A DNA stretch of 12,140 nucleotides from SFWF01 sp964599835 (GTDB lineage Bacteria > Bacillota > Clostridia > Oscillospirales > Acutalibacteraceae). Under the pieces are notes generated by a model, which saw only the letters and a list, made by a program, of their open reading frames with translations, did no database searches and was not told the origin of the DNA. Positions 1 to 8,212 of the stretch are shown here, in pieces (the first letter of the stretch is position 1; every line of letters starts with the position of its first letter). The stretch is from positions 1-12,140 of the forward strand of contig CAZRHF010000065.1 of NCBI GenBank assembly GCA_964599835.1. Reading direction: 5' to 3'. A program made the position numbers and the translations under genes.

Positions 1-1
1 G

Positions 2-1603
2 GATAACCATTTTGAGGGCAAGTCCCTACGTCTGCGTCAGCAGTATTTCCTTGTTTCGGCCTCCATTCAGGATATTTTACGCCGCCACCTCAATCAGTAT
101 AACACTCTTGAAAATTTAAGCGACAAGGTCGCTATCCACATCAACGACACCCACCCTGCCCTTTGTATTCCCGAGCTTATGCGTTTCCTTTTAGACGAAT
201 GCGGCTACAGTTGGGATAAGGCCTGGGGAATCGTTACGAAGACGGTTGCCTACACCAACCACACCGTTATGCAGGAGGCTTTAGAGTGCTGGAGTGAGGA
301 TCTTGTTAAGACAAGACTTCCCCGAATCTATCAGATCGTAAAGGAGATCGACAACCGCTTCCGCTATGAGATGTACGAACGCACCGGAGACGCAGGTATG
401 GTTGAACGTACCGCAGTTATTTCGGGCGGCGTTGTTAAGATGGCAAACCTTTCGGTCATCGCTTCTCATCACGTAAACGGCGTTTCCCGTCTCCACAGTG
501 AGATCCTTAAGGACAGCCTCTTTAACGACTATTACAGAGTTACCCCCGAAAAATTCACAAACGTTACCAACGGTATTGCCCACAGACGTTGGCTCTGCCA
601 GTCTAACCCTGCCCTTTCCTCCCTTATCACCGAGCTTATCGGCGACGGATTTGTAAAGGATGCTTCCGAGCTCGCAAAGCTTAAGGATTTCGCTTCGGAC
701 GCTCAGGTTTTAGAGAAGTTAGAGGCCATCAAGCTTTCCAACAAGGAGCGTTTTGCAAAATACGTCAAGGAGCAGACCGGCACGGTTCTCAACCCCAACT
801 CTATCTTTGATATGCAGGTCAAGCGCCTTCACGAATATAAGCGTCAGCATCTTAACGCCCTTCATATTATAAAGGACTATCTCTTTATAAAGAATAATCC
901 CAATGCTCCCTTCACTCCCAAGACCTACGTCTTCGGAGCAAAGGCCGCTCCCGGATATCTCCTTGCAAAGCAGATAATTCAGATGATCTCCTACCTTGCA
1001 AAGGTCATAGACAGCGACCCCGCCTGCAAGGATAAGCTTAAGGTATTCTTCCTTGAGGACTACCGCGTTACTATGGCCGAGCTTATGATTCCTGCCGCCG
1101 AGGTCAGCGAGCAGATCTCCCTTGCCTCCACCGAGGCCAGCGGTACCGGTAATATGAAGTTTATGATGAACGGTGCCGTAACCCTGGGAACCGAGGACGG
1201 CGCCAACGTTGAGATCCACGAGGCGGTAGGCGACGATAATATCGTTATCTTCGGTATGCACACCCCCGAGGTCATGGCACTCAGAAAACGCGGCTACAGC
1301 CCCAGAGAATATATCGCCAACAACAGTGACCTTAAGGCCTGCCTTGAGTTTATCGGCAAGGGCATCGGCGGACAGTCCTTCGATAGCATATACCGCACCC
1401 TTTCCGACGTAGACTATTATATGGCTGCGGCCGATTTTGCAGATTACTGTGCCGCCCACGATAAGGTCGACGCACTCTATGCCGACCGCACAAAGTGGAA
1501 CACCATGAGCCTTAACAACATTGCGGCTTCGGGAATCTTTGCCGCCGACCGTTCCATTGAGGACTACGTTAAGGGCATCTGGGGTCTTACATCTTTAAAA
1601 TAA
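2..1603 (+). CDS. glgP: Glycogen (alpha-glucan) phosphorylase, 5'-truncated by the window edge
   Basis: Cytoplasmic PLP-dependent GT35 enzyme that releases glucose-1-phosphate from alpha-1,4-glucans. The frame is open from base 2 to the TAA at 1601-1603, giving 533 residues; family members have roughly 790-840, so about 260-300 N-terminal residues lie outside the window. An internal ATG at 179 is not the start, because typical family sequence (GKSLRLRQQYFLVSAS, then INDTHPALCIPELMR) is encoded before it. Further family blocks are YTNHTVMQEALE, NVTNGIAHRRWL and DMQVKRLHEYKRQHLNA. The PLP-lysine motif EASGTGNMKFMMNG is intact, with the lysine codon at 1157-1159. The gene ends 18 bases before the GH13 gene, so the two are probably co-transcribed. 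Recognition of the family is certain; preference for glycogen over maltodextrin cannot be read from the sequence. Confidence 0.96.
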   Translation, partial: DNHFEGKSLRLRQQYFLVSASIQDILRRHLNQYNTLENLSDKVAIHINDTHPALCIPELMRFLLDECGYSWDKAWGIVTKTVAYTNHTVMQEALECWSEDLVKTRLPRIYQIVKEIDNRFRYEMYERTGDAGMVERTAVISGGVVKMANLSVIASHHVNGVSRLHSEILKDSLFNDYYRVTPEKFTNVTNGIAHRRWLCQSNPALSSLITELIGDGFVKDASELAKLKDFASDAQVLEKLEAIKLSNKERFAKYVKEQTGTVLNPNSIFDMQVKRLHEYKRQHLNALHIIKDYLFIKNNPNAPFTPKTYVFGAKAAPGYLLAKQIIQMISYLAKVIDSDPACKDKLKVFFLEDYRVTMAELMIPAAEVSEQISLASTEASGTGNMKFMMNGAVTLGTEDGANVEIHEAVGDDNIVIFGMHTPEVMALRKRGYSPREYIANNSDLKACLEFIGKGIGGQSFDSIYRTLSDVDYYMAAADFADYCAAHDKVDALYADRTKWNTMSLNNIAASGIFAADRSIEDYVKGIWGLTSLK

Positions 1604-1621
1604 ACATTCGGAGAAACCACC

Positions 1622-3472
1622 GTGTACTATCCTTTTAATTCACGCGACCCGCTTTATAAGTCGAAATTCGGAGCTGTGGCTTCGGGCGAAAGCCTGAAGC
1701 TGCGGCTTTTACTCCATTCCGACGCCTGCGTCCACGAGGCCTTTTTAAACCTCAGAAAAGACGGCGAGGACACCGTTTATATAAAAATGAACCCCGTCGG
1801 CTGGATGGAGGGCTACAGAATCTATGAGATAGAGCGCTGTTTTGAGGAAGGTCTTTATTTTTACCGCTTCAGCTACACCAGTGACTACGGTGATTTTAAT
1901 ATCACCGCAATGGAGCATAACATAGGTCACGTATCGAACGAGGGCAAATGGTGGCAGCTCACCTGCTATGAAAAGGATTATTCCACCCCCGACTGGATAA
2001 AGGGCGGAATAATTTATCAGATATTCCCCGACCGCTTTAAAAACTCGGGCAAAGTCAAAAAGGGCGTTCCCGAGGACAGATATCTTACCGCCAACTGGTA
2101 TAAACAGCCCGAATACCGTCAGCAAAACGGCCCCTGCTCCCTCGGTAACGACTATTACGGCGGAGACCTTGAGGGAATCAGAGAAAAGCTTCCCTATCTC
2201 GCCTCCTTAGGGGTCAGCTGTATCTACCTGAACCCCATTTTTGAAGCACATTCCAACCACCGCTACAACACCGCAGACTATATGAGGATCGATCCGCTTC
2301 TCGGTAATGAAGAGGATCTTAAAAAGCTTTGCAAGGACGCAAAAAAGCTCGGGATCTACGTCATTTTAGACGGCGTTTTCTCCCACACGGGAGACGACAG
2401 CATCTATTTCAACCGTCAGGGCCGTTACGGTAAAGGCGGCGCCTACAACGACCAAAATTCCCCTTATATAGGCTGGTTCAAGTTTAAAAGCTGGCCTACA
2501 CAGTATCATTCCTGGTGGGGCATCTCCACCCTTCCCGAAACCATTGAGGAAAACGAGGATTTCGACCGCTTTATCACGGGAGAAAACGGTGTTATTCGCT
2601 ACTGGATGAAGCGGGGCGTAAAGGGCTGGCGGCTTGACGTTGCGGATGAGCTTCCCGACAGTATTCTTGATAATATAAGAACTGCCATAAAGGCTGAGGA
2701 TCCCGAAGGCTTCCTTTTAGGTGAGGTCTGGGAGGATGCTACAAACAAAATAAGCTACGGCAGCAGAAGAAGATATCTTCGGGGCCGTCAGCTGGATTCG
2801 GTTATGAATTACCCCTTTGCCGACGCGGTCATAGGCTACGTTAACGGCGGCGACGGAAAGGACTTTATAGACAGGGTTTCGGACATTTTGGAGGACTATC
2901 CCATAGATGCCGTAAACGTTCTTATGAACCACTTGGGAACCCACGACACAGCAAGACTTATAACCAAGCTCGGTACCAACGAATATCCCTCGTCCAGAGT
3001 CAAGCAGTCGGCTTCCTTTTTAACTGAAGAGCAATACAGCGAGGCGGTTAAAAAGCAGAAGCTTGCGGCGGTAATTCAGTATACCCTTCCCGGTGTCCCC
3101 TCCCTTTATTACGGAGACGAGGCCGGTCTTGAAGGCTTCGGAGACCCCTTCTGCAGAGCGGGATATCCCTGGGGTAAGGAAAACACCGAGCTTTTGGACT
3201 TTTACAAATGGCTGGGTAAGGTCCGCCGCGAAAACGAGACCCTGAAGGACGGAATATTCTATCCCATACTCGGCGGTCTCGGCTCAATGGCTTATATCCG
3301 TGAAAAGGACGGAGAAAAGCTTCTTGTTGCAACAAACCGCTGGAAGGAGACCGACTGGATAACCGTTCCCTTTGAGTTTGACGGCGCGGAAATAATCTGC
3401 GGAAACAGACCTCAGGGAGGATATTTAGAGCTTGCACCCATGGGATTTGCAATACTCAGAATAAAGGAGTAG
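1622..3472 (+). CDS. GH13 alpha-amylase family glycosidase (neopullulanase/cyclomaltodextrinase-like)
   Basis: Intracellular alpha-glucan hydrolase or transglycosylase of 616 residues with no signal peptide. Residues 1 to about 120 resemble the N-terminal beta-sandwich (CBM34-like) of neopullulanase-type enzymes; the barrel opens with GGIIYQIFPDRF (128-139). The conserved GH13 regions are visible: region I DGVFSHTG (D250, H255), region II GWRLDVADE with nucleophile D339, region III GEVWE with acid/base E368, and region IV NHLGTHD with D442, so the enzyme should be active. A short C-terminal beta domain follows. The start is GTG at 1622, supported by GGAG at 1610-1613, eight bases upstream, and by the lack of a usable ATG before residue 56. 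Placement behind glycogen phosphorylase suggests that it trims branched or limit dextrins that the phosphorylase cannot finish. The exact specificity is open. Confidence 0.92.
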   Translation: MYYPFNSRDPLYKSKFGAVASGESLKLRLLLHSDACVHEAFLNLRKDGEDTVYIKMNPVGWMEGYRIYEIERCFEEGLYFYRFSYTSDYGDFNITAMEHNIGHVSNEGKWWQLTCYEKDYSTPDWIKGGIIYQIFPDRFKNSGKVKKGVPEDRYLTANWYKQPEYRQQNGPCSLGNDYYGGDLEGIREKLPYLASLGVSCIYLNPIFEAHSNHRYNTADYMRIDPLLGNEEDLKKLCKDAKKLGIYVILDGVFSHTGDDSIYFNRQGRYGKGGAYNDQNSPYIGWFKFKSWPTQYHSWWGISTLPETIEENEDFDRFITGENGVIRYWMKRGVKGWRLDVADELPDSILDNIRTAIKAEDPEGFLLGEVWEDATNKISYGSRRRYLRGRQLDSVMNYPFADAVIGYVNGGDGKDFIDRVSDILEDYPIDAVNVLMNHLGTHDTARLITKLGTNEYPSSRVKQSASFLTEEQYSEAVKKQKLAAVIQYTLPGVPSLYYGDEAGLEGFGDPFCRAGYPWGKENTELLDFYKWLGKVRRENETLKDGIFYPILGGLGSMAYIREKDGEKLLVATNRWKETDWITVPFEFDGAEIICGNRPQGGYLELAPMGFAILRIKE

Positions 3473-3476
3473 TAAA

Positions 3477-4148
3477 ATGTTCAGGTATGAGACCCATTTA
3501 CACACCTATCCCGTAAGCCGTTGCGCACAGGTCGGAGTGGAGGATGCCGTAAAATTCTATAAGGATATCGGCTACCAAGGCGTTTTTATTACCAACCATT
3601 TTTTAGACGGTAATATAAACGTTGACGGCGACCTTTCTTATGAGGAAAAGATAAACTTCTATTTTTCCGACTTTGAGCGGGGAAAAGAATTCGGCAAGGA
3701 AATTGATTTTGACGTATTTTGCGGAGTTGAAATGTCCTACAAAGGCACCGATTTTCTCATATACGGACTTTCTAAGGAATGGTGGCTTGCCCACCCTGAA
3801 ATAATGCTTATGAAAAAGAGCGATCAGCTCACCCTTCTGGCCGAAAACGGCGCACTGGTAATTCAGGCTCACCCCTTCAGAAATCCCGCCTATCTCGACC
3901 ATATAAGGCTTTTCCCAGATCGGGTTCACGGCACCGAGATAGTTAACTCCTGCAACGACGAGCTCTCAAACAAAATGGCAGAGCTCTATGCCGAAAACTA
4001 CGGACTTCTCCCCTTCGCAGGAACCGATAATCATATCGGAAGCAGGAAAACAAGCCTTTCGGGGGTCGATACCTTCCGCAGGGTGAAAGACGAAAAGGAT
4101 TTCGTCGATATAATACTATCCAAGGAATACAAAATATTTTTCGAGTAA
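3477..4148 (+). CDS. PHP-domain putative metal-dependent phosphoesterase
   Basis: A 223-residue PHP (polymerase and histidinol phosphatase) family protein. The metal-ligand motifs occur in the usual order: HLH at residues 7-9, TNH with H41, GVE with E85, QAHP with H132 and GTDNH with D184 and H186. A hydrolytic role on a phosphate ester is therefore likely, but the substrate is unknown. The protein is a stand-alone PHP domain without polymerase or other fused parts. The ATG at 3477 follows the upstream stop by four bases and has a strong AAAGGAG at 3463-3469, seven bases away, so it is co-transcribed and perhaps translationally coupled to the GH13 gene. Its place as last gene of a glycogen-degradation cluster hints at a sugar-phosphate or related substrate; this is inference only. 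A terminator follows directly. Confidence 0.85.
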   Translation: MFRYETHLHTYPVSRCAQVGVEDAVKFYKDIGYQGVFITNHFLDGNINVDGDLSYEEKINFYFSDFERGKEFGKEIDFDVFCGVEMSYKGTDFLIYGLSKEWWLAHPEIMLMKKSDQLTLLAENGALVIQAHPFRNPAYLDHIRLFPDRVHGTEIVNSCNDELSNKMAELYAENYGLLPFAGTDNHIGSRKTSLSGVDTFRRVKDEKDFVDIILSKEYKIFFE

Positions 4149-4182
4149 AAAAGGACTGTTAAACTGAAACAGTCCTTTTTTA
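4149..4182. terminator. Bidirectional rho-independent terminator between convergent genes
   Basis: A perfect 10-bp stem (AAGGACTGTT at 4151-4160 with AACAGTCCTT at 4168-4177) encloses a 7-base loop. It is flanked by A residues on the left and a T run on the right, so the hairpin has a U-tract in both directions. It ends the plus-strand glycogen cluster and the minus-strand symporter gene, whose stop codons lie at 4146-4148 and 4183-4185. Confidence 0.92.
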
Positions 4183-5697
4183 TTATTCTTTTGTTTCTTC
4201 AGAAATTCCGAGCTTTTCGGCCTTGCGTTTTGATTCATAGCCCCGCATAATATCAATAGCTTCCTTGCACATAGGCACTATTGCGATGGCGTTGAAGACC
4301 GTCATAAGGGCAATTCCTACGTCACTTAGTGCCCATACTGCCTCGTAGGCGGCAAGACCGCCGATAAAGAGCATTACGAGGGCCAACACCTTATACATAG
4401 TCTGATATTTCATCTTATCTCCGAATATGTAAGAGACGTTTGAGCGGGCATAGAAAAGCACGCCGATGAAGGTCGAGAAGGCGAAGAGCCAGAGGGTCAC
4501 GGTGATGAAGATTCCGCCGAACTCGCCTAAATGATAGTCCATAGCGGCCTGCAAAAGAGACATTCCGCCAAGGCCCTCGGTTACCTCGGAGGGTACCAAA
4601 AGGATTATGAAGGCGGTACAGCTACAGATAACAAGGGTGTCGATAAATACACCCAGCGACTGCATAAGTCCGCTTTTTGCGGGGTGGTCGGTGTCGGCCG
4701 CGGCGGCCGCACAGGGGGCTGAGCCCGAGCCTGCCTCGTTGGAGAAAAGGCCGCGCTTTACTCCCTCCATTATTACCGCGCCTATTCCGCCGCCTGCCAT
4801 TTCTTTGAGGCCAAAGGCCTCGGAGAAGATTCGTCCGAAAACGCCGGGAAGCTTTGCGATATTGATGGCGATGATAACAAGGGTTATAAGGAAGAAGGCT
4901 CCTGCCATTACGGGGACCATAATATCCAGTACCTTGACAGTAGCGTTTTTGCGAAGGATGATTACGGCGGCAAGGGCAACCAAAAGGATTATGGTATAAA
5001 TAGGCTCAATACCGAATTCGGCCTCTACCGCTTCGGTTACCGAGTTTCCTACGACCTGGCTGATACCGCACCAGCAGATAAGACCCGATATGGCAAAAAG
5101 GGTTGCCATAAGGGATTTTTGAAGCTTCTTCTTTCCTATTTTCTCCATAAATGCGTGGATATAATAGGCGGGGCCTCCGCGGTAGCCCCCGTAGATGGAA
5201 TCCTGTTCTTTATACTTTTGAGCAAGGACGGCTTCAACAAAGGCGGTGGCCGAGCCGACTATGGCGGTGACCCACATCCAGAAAACGGCACCTGCTCCGC
5301 CGACGGTAATTGCGGCAACGACGCCTGCAAGATTACCCATTCCCACACGGGTTGCGGTAGAGACAATGAGGGCCTGCCAGCCGGATAGTGCGCGCTTGTC
5401 CCTTTTGTTGCTTTTCTCAGTTACGGTGCGTATCATATTAGGAAAATGGCGCACCTGAAGGAATTTCGTTCTTATTGTAAAGAATATTCCCATAGCGACG
5501 AGAATTATTACAAGCAGGGATATTTCGAGCTTGTTTCCCGCACCTGTGGGGATGGAAATAATGGCGTTGTTGAAGATTCCGTAGACGAATAAGACCACGT
5601 CCTCGAACACACCGTAGAATGTTTTTCCTGCCGCTGAAAGGGCATTCCACACCGAAGAAAACCACTCCGACACAGAAATTGAAAGAAGATTTAACAT
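4183..5697 (-). CDS. AGCS-family sodium:alanine/glycine (possibly glutamine) symporter
   Basis: Integral membrane Na+-coupled amino acid importer of 504 residues, a normal length for the AGCS family. Family signatures are visible: VGMGNLAGV (118-126), GGPAYYI (174-180) and SNEAGSGSAP (319-328), together with about ten hydrophobic segments. The C-terminal tail is charged and cytoplasmic-like. The ATG at 5697 has a modest AAAAGGA upstream on the minus strand. The gene lies 69 bases after sfsA on the same strand and has its own promoter in that gap, so it can be read alone or with the upstream operon. AGCS members carry alanine, glycine or glutamine. The nearby glutaminase gene makes glutamine a reasonable candidate, as with Bacillus GlnT, but the substrate cannot be read from the motifs. 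Confidence 0.93.
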   Translation of the reverse strand: MLNLLSISVSEWFSSVWNALSAAGKTFYGVFEDVVLFVYGIFNNAIISIPTGAGNKLEISLLVIILVAMGIFFTIRTKFLQVRHFPNMIRTVTEKSNKRDKRALSGWQALIVSTATRVGMGNLAGVVAAITVGGAGAVFWMWVTAIVGSATAFVEAVLAQKYKEQDSIYGGYRGGPAYYIHAFMEKIGKKKLQKSLMATLFAISGLICWCGISQVVGNSVTEAVEAEFGIEPIYTIILLVALAAVIILRKNATVKVLDIMVPVMAGAFFLITLVIIAINIAKLPGVFGRIFSEAFGLKEMAGGGIGAVIMEGVKRGLFSNEAGSGSAPCAAAAADTDHPAKSGLMQSLGVFIDTLVICSCTAFIILLVPSEVTEGLGGMSLLQAAMDYHLGEFGGIFITVTLWLFAFSTFIGVLFYARSNVSYIFGDKMKYQTMYKVLALVMLFIGGLAAYEAVWALSDVGIALMTVFNAIAIVPMCKEAIDIMRGYESKRKAEKLGISEETKE

Positions 5698-5729
5698 AAC
5701 AAAATTTCCTTTTCGTTTATACTCCGCTT

Positions 5730-5758
5730 ATTGTACCACAGTTCGTATCTTAAAACAA
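5730..5758 (-). promoter_or_regulatory. Sigma-A-type extended -10 promoter for the AGCS symporter gene
   Basis: On the minus strand TTGTTT (5753-5758) and TACAAT (5730-5735) are separated by 17 bases. The -10 box is preceded by TGG, giving an extended -10 element (TGn-TACAAT). The -35 matches consensus at only three positions, which an extended -10 can offset. Transcription would begin near 5723, about 25 bases before the ATG. Confidence 0.68.
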
Positions 5759-5766
5759 GGGAATAT

Positions 5767-6417
5767 TTACTTTACGGTAAGCTCGTCCTCTTTTACACTA
5801 CATTCGATGAATATTACACCTACACCTGCGGCTTTTGCCTCATTCAAAGCGGCACCGAAGGTGGGGTGGGTTTGGATATTCGGGCGAACTTCTTTTATAC
5901 CCTCCATCTGAATTACGAAGGCAACGGCGCAGTTGTAGCCTTCCTTTTGAAGTCTGGTAAGCTCTTTAAGGTGCTTAACTCCCCTATCGGTAGGGGCGTC
6001 GGGGAAATAGCCTATACCGTCTATCTCTAAGGTACAGCCCTTGACCTCCATAAGGTATTTTTCCTCTCCCCTTTCCATATAGAAATCGATTCGGGAGTTA
6101 CCTACGGTATATTCGGGCTTTATATAATCGAAGCCTTGGGTCAAAAGCCATTCAAAGGCTACCTTATTGGGCGCCTGACTGTCGATGTTTACAAGGCCTA
6201 AACCATTCTTATAAACGGCAATAAGGTCGTAACCCGTCTTGCGGGCAGGATTATCCGAAACCTCGAGAATGACCGTAACGCCGGGTATAAGCAGTTCTTT
6301 ACAGCGACCCGTATTTTTTACGTGGACGGTCTCTTCTCTGCCTTCTATCTCAACTTTGGCAATAAAGCGATTGGGGCGTTCGATGAATTTTCCTTTTACG
6401 GTTTTACTGTATTTCAT
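5767..6417 (-). CDS. sfsA: SfsA family DNA/RNA nuclease-like protein (sugar fermentation stimulation protein)
   Basis: A 216-residue SfsA protein, slightly shorter than the 234-residue E. coli form. Diagnostic blocks are FIERPNRF (11-18), VHVKNTGR followed by ELL (31-43), SRIDFY (108-113), MEVKG (123-127) and FPDAPTDRGVKHLKEL (138-153). D111, E124 and K126 fit a PD-(D/E)XK-type nuclease core, consistent with published nuclease-like assignments for the family. Its cellular role is poorly settled: E. coli sfsA was named for an effect on maltose metabolism. It starts five bases after glsA stops and has no clear Shine-Dalgarno of its own, so translation is probably coupled to glsA. Whether it has any link to glutamine metabolism is unknown; the placement may be passive. 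Confidence 0.93.
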   Translation of the reverse strand: MKYSKTVKGKFIERPNRFIAKVEIEGREETVHVKNTGRCKELLIPGVTVILEVSDNPARKTGYDLIAVYKNGLGLVNIDSQAPNKVAFEWLLTQGFDYIKPEYTVGNSRIDFYMERGEEKYLMEVKGCTLEIDGIGYFPDAPTDRGVKHLKELTRLQKEGYNCAVAFVIQMEGIKEVRPNIQTHPTFGAALNEAKAAGVGVIFIECSVKEDELTVK

Positions 6418-6422
6418 AGGTC

Positions 6423-7340
6423 TTAATATATACTGAGATCCAGCTCTGCGCTGAGCTTTTCCAATGCCTTTATTCCTGCATAGCTGTTGCCCTTAGTGTC
6501 AAGTGCGGGAGAGTAGAGTCCGATGCCCATTTTGCCGGGAACTACCGCCATTATTCCGCCGCCCACGCCGCTTTTGGCAGGAACTCCCACCTTTACGGCA
6601 AACTCACCCGATCCATCGTACATACCGCAGGTCATAAGAACGGCGTTTATATATCTTGCGTGCTCGGGTTTTATAAGCTCTTCGCCGCTTACGGGATCCT
6701 TTCCTCTGAAGGCCAGAACACAGGCCATTCGGGCAAGGTCGTCGGCGGTGATCTTTATGGAGCAGGAACGGAAGTAGCAATAAAGCACCTCTTCGGCGTC
6801 GTCGCTTATCATTCCGTAGGCCTTCAGCATATAGGCAAGGGCTCGGTTTTTATTCCCCGTTTCGGTCTCACTTCTGAAAACCTCTTCGTCAACCTCAAGG
6901 CTACCGTTACCCGATATCCTTTTCATAAGGTCTAAGAGACGGTTGAATTTATCCTTATAGGTATCCCCTTTTATAAGTGTACAAAGGGCGATTGCTCCAG
7001 TGTTTATCATGGGGTTGATATGGTCACGTTTAAGAGCTAAGTCGCTGTAGTTAAAGGCATCGAAGGGCTTTCCCGTCGATTCCACTCCCACAAGATCGTG
7101 CACCGCCTCCTCGCCGCTGTCCATAAGGGCAAGAAGAAGTATAAAAGGCTTGGCGACGCTCTGCATAGTGAAGGTCTTGGCGTGGTCTCCCGCAAAGGAA
7201 AGGTTTTCTTCGGGCTTTAAAAGACTTATTCCGAAGTCGCTTGTATCGGCCTTTAATAGTTCGGGGATATATGACGCGGGACGACCGTCGGCAGTAAAGT
7301 GACGGCAGTCGTCCAGTATTTTTCTTAGGAGCTCGTTCAT
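6423..7340 (-). CDS. glsA: Glutaminase (serine-dependent, GlsA type)
   Basis: Cytoplasmic enzyme that hydrolyses L-glutamine to glutamate and ammonia. The 305-residue length is typical. It belongs to the beta-lactamase-like fold: the SxxK motif SVAK (S61, K64) supplies nucleophile and base. NPMINTGA (109-116), YCYFRSCS (187-194), the YDGSG tyrosine (Y241) and KSGVGGG (256-262) are the other conserved blocks, so all visible active-site parts are present. The start at 7340 has AAGGAAG about nine bases upstream, inside the 3' end of the regulator gene, and only one base separates the two genes. This indicates an operon in which a PocR/AraC-type regulator and glutaminase are made together. With the AGCS symporter downstream, the set suggests glutamine scavenging for nitrogen or for acid tolerance through ammonia release. 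Confidence 0.95.
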   Translation of the reverse strand: MNELLRKILDDCRHFTADGRPASYIPELLKADTSDFGISLLKPEENLSFAGDHAKTFTMQSVAKPFILLLALMDSGEEAVHDLVGVESTGKPFDAFNYSDLALKRDHINPMINTGAIALCTLIKGDTYKDKFNRLLDLMKRISGNGSLEVDEEVFRSETETGNKNRALAYMLKAYGMISDDAEEVLYCYFRSCSIKITADDLARMACVLAFRGKDPVSGEELIKPEHARYINAVLMTCGMYDGSGEFAVKVGVPAKSGVGGGIMAVVPGKMGIGLYSPALDTKGNSYAGIKALEKLSAELDLSIY

Positions 7341-7341
7341 T

Positions 7342-8163
7342 TTATTTTACTTCCTTTCGGAATCTCAGCGGTGAGATTCCCTTTAATTTCTTAAAGCTTG
7401 ATCCGAAATAGGCGGCAGTGGAAAAGCCTACCTTATCGGCAATTTCCTCTACCGTCATATCGGTATTCTTAAGAAGCTTTTCGGCCGCTTCGATCCTTTT
7501 CCCCGTTATATAGCCGCTGACCGTCATACCGAATTCCTTTTTAAAACCCCTATAAAGGGTATTTTTAGATATGTTACCCTTTCTTGCAATCTGTTCTACC
7601 GAAAGGTGTGAGGAAAGGTTTTGGTCTATGTATTCCACGGCAGTCAGTATGCTGAGATTATAACTTGGCTTCAGCATATTTTCAAGCAACAGAAATTTCG
7701 CCAGCATTTCGGCAACGCTTGCCACACTTTCGATCTTCTCATTGGTAAACGGCGGCAGAGCAGAATAGTGATGCTGCATTTTTTCGGTATCGACACCGAT
7801 CTTTTTAAGATATCCGTCTATTTCTTCAAAGGCCTTATCAGTTTTCATCTGACCGAGAATAAGGTATCCGATAAGCTCCTTGTCATATAAGATAGGTACT
7901 GCTAAATCGGCAAGTCCTGCGTGGCATATCTGCATTTCGGGCTTTAAAGTTTTTGTGCATTGTTCGATAAGCCGTTTATCCGACCGTGAGCAAGCCGCCT
8001 TTCCGTTCGGATTTTTCTGAATCTCTGCACAGTAGCTGTTCTGGGAGAAGACCACACCTATAGAAGTGAGATCGCCTTTTAAAAACTGAATATTTATACC
8101 CGTCGCGCTTACGAAATCCTTAAGGGCGGCGTTTATTTTTTCGCTGTCGTAATTTATCTGCAT
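7342..8163 (-). CDS. AraC-family transcriptional regulator with N-terminal PocR sensory domain
   Basis: A 273-residue one-component regulator. Residues 1 to about 160 match the PocR ligand-binding domain: a regularly placed set of cysteines (C45, C58, C69, C80), SD (61-62), CHAGL (80-84), AVPI and IGYLILGQ (98-105). Residues about 170-273 form the AraC DNA-binding domain, with a first helix-turn-helix near 187-208 (LSVEQIARKGNISKNTLYRG) and a second near 237-260. The latter ends in the family signature VGFSTAAYFGSSFKKLKG followed by ISPLRFRK. The PocR prototype responds to 1,2-propanediol and other members sense small metabolites; the ligand here is unknown. It is first in the operon with glsA and sfsA and is divergent from the hydrolase-like/transporter operon, so it probably controls one or both through the shared intergenic region. 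Confidence 0.93.
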   Translation of the reverse strand: MQINYDSEKINAALKDFVSATGINIQFLKGDLTSIGVVFSQNSYCAEIQKNPNGKAACSRSDKRLIEQCTKTLKPEMQICHAGLADLAVPILYDKELIGYLILGQMKTDKAFEEIDGYLKKIGVDTEKMQHHYSALPPFTNEKIESVASVAEMLAKFLLLENMLKPSYNLSILTAVEYIDQNLSSHLSVEQIARKGNISKNTLYRGFKKEFGMTVSGYITGKRIEAAEKLLKNTDMTVEEIADKVGFSTAAYFGSSFKKLKGISPLRFRKEVK

Positions 8164-8183
8164 CCTCTCACCTCTTGTCTTCC

Positions 8184-8212
8184 ATTATATATCTCCACAG
8201 CAAAAATATCAA
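8184..8212 (-). promoter_or_regulatory. Strong sigma-A-like promoter for the regulator-glsA-sfsA operon
   Basis: On the minus strand TTGATA (8207-8212, five of six matches to TTGACA) and a perfect TATAAT (8184-8189) are separated by the ideal 17 bases. Transcription should start near 8177, leaving a leader of about 14 bases that contains an AGAGGTG ribosome binding site. The -35 box lies inside the left arm of the inverted repeat at 8203-8215, so a protein bound there would block RNA polymerase. Confidence 0.8.

Noticed and set aside
179..181. ATG as the start of the phosphorylase gene
   Set aside because: Conserved phosphorylase sequence is encoded in frame from base 2 onward, so this is an internal methionine of a gene cut by the window edge.
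719..1459. Long open frame (246 codons) on the minus strand across the glycogen phosphorylase gene
   Set aside because: The plus-strand frame has clear phosphorylase motifs including the PLP lysine; the antisense frame has no recognisable domain or ribosome binding site and follows from codon bias.
1604..1621. Possible promoter between the phosphorylase and GH13 genes
   Set aside because: The gap is only 18 bases and holds a ribosome binding site; co-transcription explains it.
4680..4720. GC-rich GGCCGCGGCGGCCGC stretch as a possible regulatory or foreign segment
   Set aside because: It encodes the alanine run after the SNEAGSGSAP motif of the AGCS symporter, a normal small-residue membrane segment.
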